NCBI GenBank assembly: GCA_008534395.1
Contig: SHMQ01000037.1
Location: 1 to 25,200 of the forward strand
Origin: Candidatus Acidulodesulfobacterium acidiphilum
GTDB taxonomy: Bacteria > SZUA-79 > Acidulodesulfobacterales > Acidulodesulfobacteraceae
Direction of reading: 5' to 3'
Length of the DNA stretch: 25,200 bases
Under the pieces are notes generated by a model. The model was given only the letters and a program-made list of their open reading frames with translations. It was not told the DNA's origin and made no database searches. The position numbers and the translations under genes were made by a program. Below are positions 7,678 to 15,925 of this stretch, piece by piece. Within the stretch, counting starts at the first letter, position 1; each line of letters begins with the position of its first letter.

Positions 7678-9099
7678 TTATCTCATAAGTTCAAAATGCG
7701 CATCATCGCACGTATCGTCCAAGATATCCATAAATTTATTAACTATCCATGTCGTTAAATTAATTACTCCGCTGTAGCCATAAATCGGATATCTGTGTAT
7801 ATTAACTCTGTCAAATATCGGATAACCGATTCTTATGTGTGGAACTTTGGCATCCCTTGCAGCGAACTTTCCGTGCGAAGGCCCTATAAACATATCTACC
7901 GGCGAAGTCATTACTAATGACCTTAAATGCCATAAATCTTTATCTATATAAACTTCGCCCTCGCTTTCCGAATAAGCAGAAAATAAATCTTCAATCTCTT
8001 TCTTAAAATCTTCGTTGCCGTTTGAACATAATACGTATTTCGGTATTCCGCCCATTTCCAAGAGATAGCCGGTAAGCCCTACAAGCATATCGGGGTCGCC
8101 GAATATAGCAAACTTTTTCCCATGAATATATTGCTGGGCATCGGTCATAGAATCTATGGCTTTTCCTCTTTCATCTTCTAATTCCTTAGGAACTTCTTTA
8201 TCCGATATTTCTGAAAGCGTCATTAAAAATTCATCGGTGGCTTTAATTCCTATCGGGCTTTTAACTATCCTTACATCCTGTCCTAGTTTCTCCGACAGCG
8301 TTGCAGAGGTCTTTTTTGTCGAATATTTTTGCAGAACGACGGTAGCCTTATTATTCAGGCAATTTTTAACGTCTTCAAGTTTAGTCGCGCCGTCCGGATA
8401 CATTTTATACTCGCCGTTTAAAGGACTGTCTAACGTGTTTGAATAATCGGCAAGAACAAGAAAATTAATTCCGAAAATTTTTAAAATTCTTTTGACTTCG
8501 TTTATATTGCCAATCGTAGTTTCAAAACCAGGAATTATATTGATTATATCGGTTTTAGCGGCATCCGTTTTTTTGCCGAGAGTTTCGATTATCGCATTAA
8601 GCATACTGTCGTAACCTTCGAGATGCGAACCTACAAAACTCGGAGTATTTGCATACGGCGCCGCTATATCATCGGTTAAAATACCTTTTTCTCTTGCATT
8701 GCCGACGATAGAACCAAGGTCGTCTCCTATAATTTCAGACATGCAAGTCGTAGATATCGCAAACATTTTCGGCTTATACAGAGCCGTTGCATTTTTAAAG
8801 CCTTCAAATCCGTTTGCCTGCCCGCCGAAAACGGCGCCGTCTTCGGTTAAAGACGTGCAGACCGCCGCAAAAGGCTCCCTGAAATGGCGCGATAAATTAT
8901 TTCTGTAATATGCGACGCAACCGTGTGAACCGTGAACGAAAGGCATTGTATCTTCGAAGCCTGCGGCGCACAGTACGGCGCCAAGCGGTTGGCATGCTCT
9001 TTCCGGATTTATTACTATAGCTTTCCTGTTGAAATTTTTCTCTTTATATTCCTCGGTATTCATCCAGCCTTTTATCTTTTTTACTTCTTCTTTTTCCAT
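7678..9099 (-). CDS. nifK: nitrogenase molybdenum-iron protein beta subunit NifK
   Basis: 473 residues. P-cluster ligand cysteines are at C36 ('INPERACQPLGAV'), C61 ('HGSHGCVAYYRNNLSRHF') and C119 ('STTCMSEIIGDD'), with the following serine of the family pattern. The protein lacks the roughly 50-residue N-terminal extension of the Azotobacter form, as do shorter group II/III NifK proteins of anaerobes. GGAGG lies seven bases upstream of the ATG. Together with NifD it forms the alpha2-beta2 dinitrogenase that reduces N2 with electrons delivered by NifH. It follows nifD by 63 bases. Confidence 0.97.
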   Translation of the reverse strand: MEKEEVKKIKGWMNTEEYKEKNFNRKAIVINPERACQPLGAVLCAAGFEDTMPFVHGSHGCVAYYRNNLSRHFREPFAAVCTSLTEDGAVFGGQANGFEGFKNATALYKPKMFAISTTCMSEIIGDDLGSIVGNAREKGILTDDIAAPYANTPSFVGSHLEGYDSMLNAIIETLGKKTDAAKTDIINIIPGFETTIGNINEVKRILKIFGINFLVLADYSNTLDSPLNGEYKMYPDGATKLEDVKNCLNNKATVVLQKYSTKKTSATLSEKLGQDVRIVKSPIGIKATDEFLMTLSEISDKEVPKELEDERGKAIDSMTDAQQYIHGKKFAIFGDPDMLVGLTGYLLEMGGIPKYVLCSNGNEDFKKEIEDLFSAYSESEGEVYIDKDLWHLRSLVMTSPVDMFIGPSHGKFAARDAKVPHIRIGYPIFDRVNIHRYPIYGYSGVINLTTWIVNKFMDILDDTCDDAHFELMR

Positions 9100-9162
9100 A
9101 ATAAAACCTCCGGTATTATTTTTATAATTTTAATTACTTAACTTAATAAAATATTATTCCTT

Positions 9163-10599
9163 TTATTTTTTCCAGAGCGGCTTAACTAATTTCCAAGACG
9201 GACTGTTTATAGCAAGATCCATATCCCGAGCAAAAATTTCAAATCCGTCGTAACCGTGGTACGGCCCCGAATAATCCCACGAGTGCATCTGCCTGAACGG
9301 TATGCCCATTTTTTGAAAAACATATTTTTCTTTTATGCCTGAAGCGACTAAATCGGGCTTAAGCTTGTTTGCAAGTTCCACAAATTCATACTCGTTCATG
9401 TCGTCTGCGACTATCGTTCCGTTTTCGACTTCTTTCGTAGTTCTTTCATAATCGTCGTTGTGGGCAAATTCGTATGCGGTAGAAACTACTTTCATTCCTA
9501 AATCTTCATAAGCTCCGACTATATGGCGCGGCCTCAAACCGCCGACTAAAAGCATTACCTTTTTTCCTTCTAATCTGGGACGATATTTATCTATAACCGC
9601 CTGCATTTTTGGTTCATAAGCCTTAATAACCTCTTCAGACTTTTCTTGTATATTTTCGTCGAATAATTTAGCTATTTTTCTTATGCTTTCTTTTATTTTC
9701 GTCGGACCGAAAAAATTATATTCTATCCACGGAATACCGTATTTTTCTTCAAAATGAGTCGCTATATAGTTCATCGATCTATAACAATGCAGAAGATTAT
9801 AATTTACCCCGTGAGTTATCTTCATTTCTTCTATCGAACCGTCTCCTGACCAGTGCGCAACAACGTTTAAACCCATTTCTTTAAATATTTTCATTGACGA
9901 CCAGACATCGCCTCCTATATTGTAATCCCCTAATACTGCAACATCGTAAGGCGTCTTTTTGCTGTCGTCGATTTCTCCTTTTCCTACCACAAAATCCCTT
10001 ATAGAATCGTTGGCTATATGATGTCCGAGAGACTGACTGACACCCCTAAATCCTTCGCACCTTACCGGAATCACTGGAATACCTATCTCCTCCCCCATTC
10101 TTTTTGCGACGGATTCAATGTCGTCGCCTATTAATCCAATAGGACATTCGGATTCTATGATTATTCCTTTTGCCGTGGGAAAAAGCTCGTGCAACTCCTT
10201 AATCGCCTGTTCTAATTTTTTGTCGCCGCCGAAAACAATATCTCTTTCCTTAAAATCGGTAGTAAATTGAAAAGGAACGAAATTTTCGACCGCCGGTTCG
10301 CCTTCCGCTAAGTTTCTTCTGGTTCCCCAGCTGTAATGGCCGCATCCTATCGGACCGTGGCTTATATTGATAACGTCTTTAACCGGCCCCCATACGACAC
10401 CCTTTGAGCCTGCATAAGCGCAGCCTCTGGGAGTCATAACGCCGGGGAGGGATTTTACGTTTGATTTTGCGACGCAGGTTCCGCATGTTTCTTTATCGTT
10501 AATGCCGATATGTTCTTTTCTGTTTTTCTTTGCCCTTTCGGAATAAACGCTAAGAATATCTTCTACTATACTTTCTTGCTCCTTAAAATTAACCGCCAT
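9163..10599 (-). CDS. nifD: nitrogenase molybdenum-iron protein alpha subunit NifD
   Basis: 478 residues from the ATG at 10599, which has AAGGAG six bases upstream; an in-frame ATG 16 codons earlier lacks one and adds non-homologous sequence. P-cluster cysteines are C60 ('[13 protein letters not shown]'), C86 ('[15 protein letters not shown]') and C152 ('[14 protein letters not shown]'). FeMo-co ligands are C272 ('[12 protein letters not shown]') and H439 ('[16 protein letters not shown]'). '[12 protein letters not shown]' carries the Gln/His residues lining the active site in Mo nitrogenase. All residues required for a functional MoFe protein are present, and the motifs are NifD rather than VnfD or AnfD. 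Confidence 0.98.
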   Translation of the reverse strand: MAVNFKEQESIVEDILSVYSERAKKNRKEHIGINDKETCGTCVAKSNVKSLPGVMTPRGCAYAGSKGVVWGPVKDVINISHGPIGCGHYSWGTRRNLAEGEPAVENFVPFQFTTDFKERDIVFGGDKKLEQAIKELHELFPTAKGIIIESECPIGLIGDDIESVAKRMGEEIGIPVIPVRCEGFRGVSQSLGHHIANDSIRDFVVGKGEIDDSKKTPYDVAVLGDYNIGGDVWSSMKIFKEMGLNVVAHWSGDGSIEEMKITHGVNYNLLHCYRSMNYIATHFEEKYGIPWIEYNFFGPTKIKESIRKIAKLFDENIQEKSEEVIKAYEPKMQAVIDKYRPRLEGKKVMLLVGGLRPRHIVGAYEDLGMKVVSTAYEFAHNDDYERTTKEVENGTIVADDMNEYEFVELANKLKPDLVASGIKEKYVFQKMGIPFRQMHSWDYSGPYHGYDGFEIFARDMDLAINSPSWKLVKPLWKK

Positions 10600-10663
10600 T
10601 TTAAACTCCTTATTTTTTATATTTAGTAAATTTATATTTAGATACAAATATTGTTCTTTAATA

Positions 10664-10963
10664 TTAATTTTTACCGAGCGGCGAAAACTTATGCAGATGC
10701 ATCGTCTTGTTCTTGGGACAAACTTTTTCGCAGCAGGTATCGCCTATGCAATTATCTAAATTATCTATCTTTACTATCATTTTATCCCCGTCGTCTTCAA
10801 ATACGTAAACTCCGCCCGGACAAACTTTTATACACCTTCCGCACGATATACAGTTCGCATGGTCGAATTCTATTAGAAAATGCGGAACCCATTTTGCCCC
10901 GGAGCGACGCGGAGCATTTACGTAATTATCTATTTCGCCGGAGAAACCGTCCATAATACTCAT
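10664..10963 (-). CDS. nif-associated 2[4Fe-4S] ferredoxin (FdxB-like)
   Basis: 99 residues. The first cluster motif is '[15 protein letters not shown]' (CxxCxxCxxxCP), the second '[17 protein letters not shown]', whose altered cysteine spacing resembles the nif-specific ferredoxin III (FdxB) family and not a plain clostridial ferredoxin. A 30-residue basic/aromatic N-terminal segment precedes the clusters. It probably donates electrons to NifH or serves cofactor synthesis (NifB). GGGAGG lies upstream of the ATG. It sits directly before nifD, 64 bases away, so its expression is tied to the MoFe subunits. The exact electron partner is inferred. Confidence 0.85.
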   Translation of the reverse strand: MSIMDGFSGEIDNYVNAPRRSGAKWVPHFLIEFDHANCISCGRCIKVCPGGVYVFEDDGDKMIVKIDNLDNCIGDTCCEKVCPKNKTMHLHKFSPLGKN

Positions 10964-11008
10964 ATTTTCTTTCCTCCCATTTTATACTTTTATATATATA
11001 CCTTATCT

Positions 11009-11785
11009 TTATAAATTTAGTTTTTTTATAGTTATTTTTAAATCGAGTCCGTCGTGTTCTATTAACGCAAATTTATCCAATCCGGCTTCTGACAAATGAT
11101 TTCTATATTCTTCTAAGTCTAACGAGCAGTTCAATTTACGTCTGAGCGATTTTACTTTTTGGGGTTTCATATATTTAGTCAGCTCGGCAAATTCGTCTTC
11201 AGGAATATCTTTTCTGAACTCATATATAAAAATTTCCCCGCCGTGACTTAAAACCCTATACATCTCTTTAAGGGAATCGATCTTATTTTCTAAACATTTA
11301 TAAGTTCCTTTCAATAAAATCAAATCAAATTTTAAATTACAGAATGGCAGGTTTGCACTGTCGGCAATCATATATTTAAGTCTTGGTTCATAATAATGCA
11401 AATAATCCGGCTCTTTTTCAAACATTCCAATCGGCCCGCCATCCGTTTCAAATTCCGCACGAAAAATATAACTATTCTTTAACGATTTATTAACAGCGTT
11501 ATTTGCATGATTTATCATAACATGAGATTTATCGACGCCAATAACCATGGCACTAGGCAAAACTTCGCTTAATCTTCTCGCTATATAACCCGGTCCGCAT
11601 CCTAAATCTAAAATATTTCTAGGATTATAGGAGATATCGTTTAAAATTTTATCGACAAACGGTGCATAATCCTCTATCATTTTGATTTTAGTATCGCTGG
11701 TGGCTATATAAAGCTCTTCATCCTGAGAAAAACTTAAACTTTTCGAAAGTTTGCACCCTAAAACTGCATCTTCTTGCATTCGCAT
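11009..11785 (-). CDS. class I SAM-dependent methyltransferase within the nif operon
   Basis: 258 residues. Motif I 'ILDLGCGPGYIARRLS' is at about 58-73, followed by 'MVIGVDKSHVMINHA', a 'MIADSANLPFCNLKFDLILLKG' motif II/III region and 'MYRVLSHGGEIFIYEF', the post-III motif. The gene overlaps the end of nifB by 28 bases; a strong AAAGGAGG for it lies inside nifB, indicating translational coupling. It is followed by the ferredoxin gene. No core nif gene is a methyltransferase, so the substrate is unknown; the context suggests a link to NifB or cofactor assembly, but a passenger gene is possible. Confidence 0.85.
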   Translation of the reverse strand: MRMQEDAVLGCKLSKSLSFSQDEELYIATSDTKIKMIEDYAPFVDKILNDISYNPRNILDLGCGPGYIARRLSEVLPSAMVIGVDKSHVMINHANNAVNKSLKNSYIFRAEFETDGGPIGMFEKEPDYLHYYEPRLKYMIADSANLPFCNLKFDLILLKGTYKCLENKIDSLKEMYRVLSHGGEIFIYEFRKDIPEDEFAELTKYMKPQKVKSLRRKLNCSLDLEEYRNHLSEAGLDKFALIEHDGLDLKITIKKLNL

Positions 11786-12681
11786 TTTAAACCTCCTTTC
11801 TCAGAAATTAGCTTGCCGCTCAAATCTTCGCTTAAAAGTCCGGCAGCATCGGAGCGGCACTGCCTGCAATGCTCCATTATATTTATACCTTCAATGTCTT
11901 TGGTTATATCCGTAACGTCTTTTTTATCTGCGCCTTTTACTCCTATTTTTTCAAAATAAGACTTTTTTGCAGGAATCATAGGCATAACGTTAAAAAGATA
12001 TACTCCAAGTTTTTTTGCTTTTTCTGAAATATCTTTTATGTGAAAATCGTTTATACCTGGTATAAGAACGGAATTAATTTTTATCGTAAACCCCATTTTA
12101 ATTGCGCTTTCTATACCTTTTATCTGTTTTTCAAGCAATATTTCAGCAGCATCTTTATCCGTATAAATAATATTCTTATAATCGACGTATCTGTAAATCT
12201 TGCTGGCAACGGAAACGTCTATGGCATTTAGCGTTACCGTAATAAATCTTACGCCCATATCAAGCAGTTCTTCTAAATTGTCGCTTAAATTTAGACCGTT
12301 AGTACTCATGCATAGAATAATATCCGGAAACTCTTTTTTGACAAGCCCGAACGTCTTCAAAGTATTCAAAGGCTCGGTTAAGCTGTCGCCGGGACCCGCA
12401 ACTGCGGCTACGCTTATATCGCCGAAAAACCTTTTTACCTCATATATCCTGCTTACCGCTTCTTCCGGCAAAAGCAGACTTGACGTTACCCCCGGCCTGG
12501 ATTCATTCTGGCAGTCGTAGTCTCTGTGACAGTAGTTGCATGAAATATTGCACGATTTAGCAACCGGTAAATGAACTCTGCCATAACTTTTCGACGCTTC
12601 CTTATTGAAACAAGGGTGTTTGGAAATTTCCGTCGTAAAATTATTTTTAATACTATTATCGTTATTTTGATAGTTATTCAT
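11758..12681 (-). CDS. nifB: FeMo-cofactor biosynthesis radical SAM protein NifB
   Basis: 307 residues. 'HPCFNKEASKSYGRVHLPVAKSCNISCNYCHRDYDC' contains the radical-SAM CX3CX2C cluster motif, and 'NESRPGVTS' and 'AVAGPGDSL' are NifB hallmarks. The C-terminal 'MEHCRQCRSDAAGLLSED' supplies the cysteines for auxiliary clusters. The protein lacks the C-terminal NifX-like domain, so it is the short NifB form. It converts two [4Fe-4S] clusters plus SAM-derived carbide into NifB-co, the precursor of FeMo-co. It starts 18 bases after nifH, an early position in the operon. Confidence 0.96.
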   Translation of the reverse strand: MNNYQNNDNSIKNNFTTEISKHPCFNKEASKSYGRVHLPVAKSCNISCNYCHRDYDCQNESRPGVTSSLLLPEEAVSRIYEVKRFFGDISVAAVAGPGDSLTEPLNTLKTFGLVKKEFPDIILCMSTNGLNLSDNLEELLDMGVRFITVTLNAIDVSVASKIYRYVDYKNIIYTDKDAAEILLEKQIKGIESAIKMGFTIKINSVLIPGINDFHIKDISEKAKKLGVYLFNVMPMIPAKKSYFEKIGVKGADKKDVTDITKDIEGINIMEHCRQCRSDAAGLLSEDLSGKLISEKGGLKCECKKMQF

Positions 12682-12699
12682 ATATTAGTTTCCTTAAAA

Positions 12700-13667
<968 letters not shown>

Positions 13668-13675
<8 letters not shown>

Positions 13676-13700
13676 CATTGCCGCATGCGCTCATTTGCGC
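13668..13700 (-). promoter_or_regulatory. tandem hexaloop hairpins, probable ANTAR-protein RNA target
   Basis: On the minus strand, hairpin P1 is GCGC-AAATGA-GCGC (13687-13700), then one base, then hairpin P2, TGCGGC-AATGAC-GCCGCA (13668-13685, six perfect pairs). Both have six-base loops. The P2 loop fits the A1/G4 pattern I recall for ANTAR targets; in P1 the G is at position 5. The 3' half of P2 is the first eight bases of the terminator's 5' arm, so P2 and the terminator exclude each other. This is the known ANTAR antitermination layout, and a REC-ANTAR protein is encoded in this operon. Confidence 0.65.
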
Positions 13701-13826
13701 TTTATTTAAAATAGATATAAATTTAATATTTATTACGTTTAATAACTAATCCTCCAATAGTGTTTTAATTCCATTTCTTAAATTTCTTTATGTTTATTTT
13801 ATGATTTGTTTCTTGATTTAATTTAT

Positions 13827-13842
13827 TGCAATATTCATGCCA
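13827..13842 (-). promoter_or_regulatory. sigma-54 (-24/-12) promoter of the nifH operon
   Basis: The minus strand reads TGGCATGAATATTGCA, with GG and GC separated by ten bases; it differs from the TGGCACG-N4-TTGCW consensus at one conserved position. The predicted start of transcription is near 13816, giving a leader of about 256 bases before the nifH ATG. Sigma-54 promoters need an enhancer-binding protein such as NifA or NtrC; none is encoded in the window, and no TGT-N10-ACA NifA site was seen nearby. Confidence 0.8.
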
Positions 13843-14006
13843 AAGTTTCTTTTCAATCAAAAACTACTTATAATTTACGAATTTATAAACTTTTTCATAA
13901 ATTTAAAAAGAAATAAAAATAATTTGTGAAATAAATTTGCTTAATATATGAACACGATTGATTAAATAAAAAGCAGATAAAAACAGAAAACGGTTTAATT
14001 AAAATC

Positions 14007-14123
14007 AAGGGGCATATTTATTTATTCTTTTACTCCTGTTTGCTTTTGCGGATATGCATATAATAGAAACGGTAAGATTCATAAGATTTATTATTTGCAA
14101 AAAATAAATAAATCTGTCCCCTT
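14007..14123. repeat. MITE/REP-like imperfect inverted repeat
   Basis: About 117 bases bounded by AAGGGG-CA-TATTTATTTATT at the left and its near-complement AATAAATAAAT-CTGT-CCCCTT at the right; the left arm has two bases fewer in the spacer between its two blocks. The interior has no coding frame. Repeats ending in GGGGACAGATTTATTT-like sequence are, from memory, frequent around REP-type transposase genes in deltaproteobacteria. It lies between the nifH and nifV promoters without touching either. A short direct repeat CCCTTTAAAA follows at 14119-14140. Confidence 0.5.
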
Positions 14124-14155
14124 TAAAATACCCTTTAAAAAGACGACTAAAATTA

Positions 14156-14171
14156 TGGCATAAATTATGCA
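14156..14171 (+). promoter_or_regulatory. sigma-54 (-24/-12) promoter of nifV
   Basis: TGGCATAAATTATGCA has the GG-N10-GC spacing of sigma-54 promoters and shares TGGCAT with the nifH promoter; the -12 block is ATGCA in place of TTGCA. The predicted transcription start, about 14182, lies only two bases before the nifV ATG. Confidence 0.6.
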
Positions 14172-14183
14172 TTTGCAAAATGT

Positions 14184-15323
14184 ATGAATAATATATTAGA
14201 GAATATAATTATAAACGATACGACTCTCAGGGATGGAGAACAAACTGCAGGTATTGTTTTTTCTGCGGACGAAAAACTGCTTATAGCTAAAATGCTTGAC
14301 GAAACGGGTGTTAATGAAATAGAAGCGGGAATACCGATTATGGGAGGAGATGAAAAAAACGCGGTAAAAAAAATAAACGAATCTGGGCTCAATGCAAAAA
14401 TAATCGGATGGAACAGGGCAATTACCGAAGATATTTATTCGTCTTTAGATATAGGGCTAAAATTTATACATGTATCGGTTCCGATATCGAAAATCCATTT
14501 AGAATATAAACTTAAGAAAAATTTTGAATACGTAAAAAATAACCTTATAAATATATTAAAAATATTAAGCAAAGAAGGGGTAAAATATTCGGTAGGAGGA
14601 GAAGATTCTTCCAGGGCGGACTTAAAAACGATAGTCGAGATTATGAAAATTGCCGAAAACGAAGGAGCATATAAATTCCGTTATTCGGATACGGTAGGCA
14701 TATTAAATCCTCTTAATATATACAAAGATATATTAAAAATCAAAAACGGCGGAAAATTTAAAAATATAATACTTGAAATTCATACGCATAACGACTTTGG
14801 AATGGCTGCCGCAAATTCAATAGCGGCATTAAAAGCCGGAGCAGATTCAGTATCGGGAAGTATTTCCGGTATTGGCGAAAGAGCCGGAAACTGCGCGCTT
14901 GAAGAAGTCATAGCTTATCTTAATTTTATAGAAAACCGAAAAATTAAATTTGATTTTATAAAAGCAAAAAAACTGGCAAAATTTATAGCAAAAATTACAA
15001 AGAGAAAAATTCCCGTATATAAACCGATATTCGGCAGAAATATTTTTTACCACGAAGCCGGAATACATACCGACGGAATATTAAAAAATCCGCTTAATTA
15101 TGAAGCATATCCTCCTGAGTTGGTAGACTCAAAAAGAAAGCTGCTTACGGGAAAACACGGCGGTTCCGCCGCAATAAAATATAATCTGAATAAACTTGGA
15201 ATTAAAATAACAGGCAAAGATGCCTCAAGTATGCTGTCCGTTGTAAAAAAAGAATCTTCTATTTTAAAAAGATGCCTGACCGATAAAGAGCTGTTATTTT
15301 TATATAATTATAAATTTAAATAA
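14184..15323 (+). CDS. nifV: homocitrate synthase NifV
   Basis: 379 residues of the alpha-isopropylmalate/homocitrate synthase family. 'INDTTLRDGEQTAGI' near the start, 'EIHTHNDFGMAAANSIAALKAGAD' (metal-binding HxH) and 'SGIGERAGNCALEEVI' are the TIM-barrel signatures; the C-terminal part has 'YHEAGIHTDGILKNPLNYEAY'. The protein is short, lacking the regulatory LeuA domain, as in NifV. It condenses acetyl-CoA with 2-oxoglutarate to homocitrate, the organic ligand of FeMo-co. It is divergent from the nif operon. No Shine-Dalgarno precedes the ATG, and no better in-frame start exists; the message may be nearly leaderless. Confidence 0.93.
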   Translation: MNNILENIIINDTTLRDGEQTAGIVFSADEKLLIAKMLDETGVNEIEAGIPIMGGDEKNAVKKINESGLNAKIIGWNRAITEDIYSSLDIGLKFIHVSVPISKIHLEYKLKKNFEYVKNNLINILKILSKEGVKYSVGGEDSSRADLKTIVEIMKIAENEGAYKFRYSDTVGILNPLNIYKDILKIKNGGKFKNIILEIHTHNDFGMAAANSIAALKAGADSVSGSISGIGERAGNCALEEVIAYLNFIENRKIKFDFIKAKKLAKFIAKITKRKIPVYKPIFGRNIFYHEAGIHTDGILKNPLNYEAYPPELVDSKRKLLTGKHGGSAAIKYNLNKLGIKITGKDASSMLSVVKKESSILKRCLTDKELLFLYNYKFK

Positions 15324-15374
15324 TTTTGGAAACATGCGTTGCAACACTATGCGCTCTATATTAAGCCAACGACT

Positions 15375-15803
15375 TTAAAAAATACTGTTAATTAAATCAT
15401 CTCCTATTCCAAATCCTGCGCCCATTTCTATAGCCTGCCCAAAGCCACTGCCGAGAAGCGAACTGAAAAATCCTTTTTTTTGTTGCGGTTGCTGTTGTTG
15501 CTGTTGCTGATACTGTTGCTGCTGATTAGAGTAACCTTGATTTTGAACCGGCTGGGTAAAACACTGGTCGCTAACCTGTGGAATATTTTGATGTAAAGTC
15601 TGCAAAAAAGAAAACATTTGATTTTGCTCGCTCTGAACGGAAAGAGCTATATCTTTAAGGTCTAAAAGCCATTCGCGGGCATCCTGATTTCCGGAAGACT
15701 GTAATTTTTGTAACTTAGCCGCCAAGTTTTGTATTTTATCGCCGACGCTGTTTGCCTCTGATTGTAATTTTTGATACTCCGTATCGATTATCGCATAATC
15801 CAT
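15375..15803 (-). CDS. hypothetical coiled-coil protein with Q-rich linker
   Basis: 142 residues, family not recognised. Residues 1-75 form a predicted helical coiled coil ('YQKLQSEANSVGDKIQNLAAKLQKL'); about 84-110 are almost pure glutamine with Tyr, Asn and Pro; the C-terminal 32 residues are hydrophobic and glycine-rich ('FFSSLLGSGFGQAIEMGAGFGIGDDLI'), which could insert in a membrane or pack as a helical hairpin. There is no signal peptide. A Shine-Dalgarno GGAGG lies just before the ATG. It is convergent with nifV, the stops being about 50 bases apart, without an obvious terminator between them. Confidence 0.7.
   Translation of the reverse strand: MDYAIIDTEYQKLQSEANSVGDKIQNLAAKLQKLQSSGNQDAREWLLDLKDIALSVQSEQNQMFSFLQTLHQNIPQVSDQCFTQPVQNQGYSNQQQQYQQQQQQQPQQKKGFFSSLLGSGFGQAIEMGAGFGIGDDLINSIF
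15476..15532. repeat. imperfect CAA/CAG trinucleotide repeat
   Basis: The Q-rich linker of the neighbouring hypothetical protein is encoded by a run of CAA and CAG codons (TTG/CTG on the plus strand) broken by a few TAT and CCG codons. Mixed codon use makes it less slippage-prone than a pure repeat, and any change in copy number would keep the reading frame. Confidence 0.7.
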
Positions 15804-15925
15804 TATTTTACCTCCAATAATTCATATTAATTAAATATTATTTCACTTTATAGTTTTGACATATTATTATACAACTTTTTCTTTATAATTGGAAATTTAT
15901 AAAATTTTAAATTTCCGCCGAAGTA

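Noticed and set aside
10600-10647. Longer nifD start adding 16 residues
   Set aside because: No ribosome-binding site and no homology in the extension; AAGGAG stands before the ATG at 10599.
13740-13756. GGAGG on the minus strand in the nifH leader as a leader-peptide ribosome-binding site
   Set aside because: No ATG, GTG or TTG with a meaningful open frame follows at suitable distance.
13843-14155. NifA upstream activator site (TGT-N10-ACA)
   Set aside because: Every TGT in the interval was checked by eye and none is followed by ACA after ten bases; the closest is TGT-N10-ATA near 14115.
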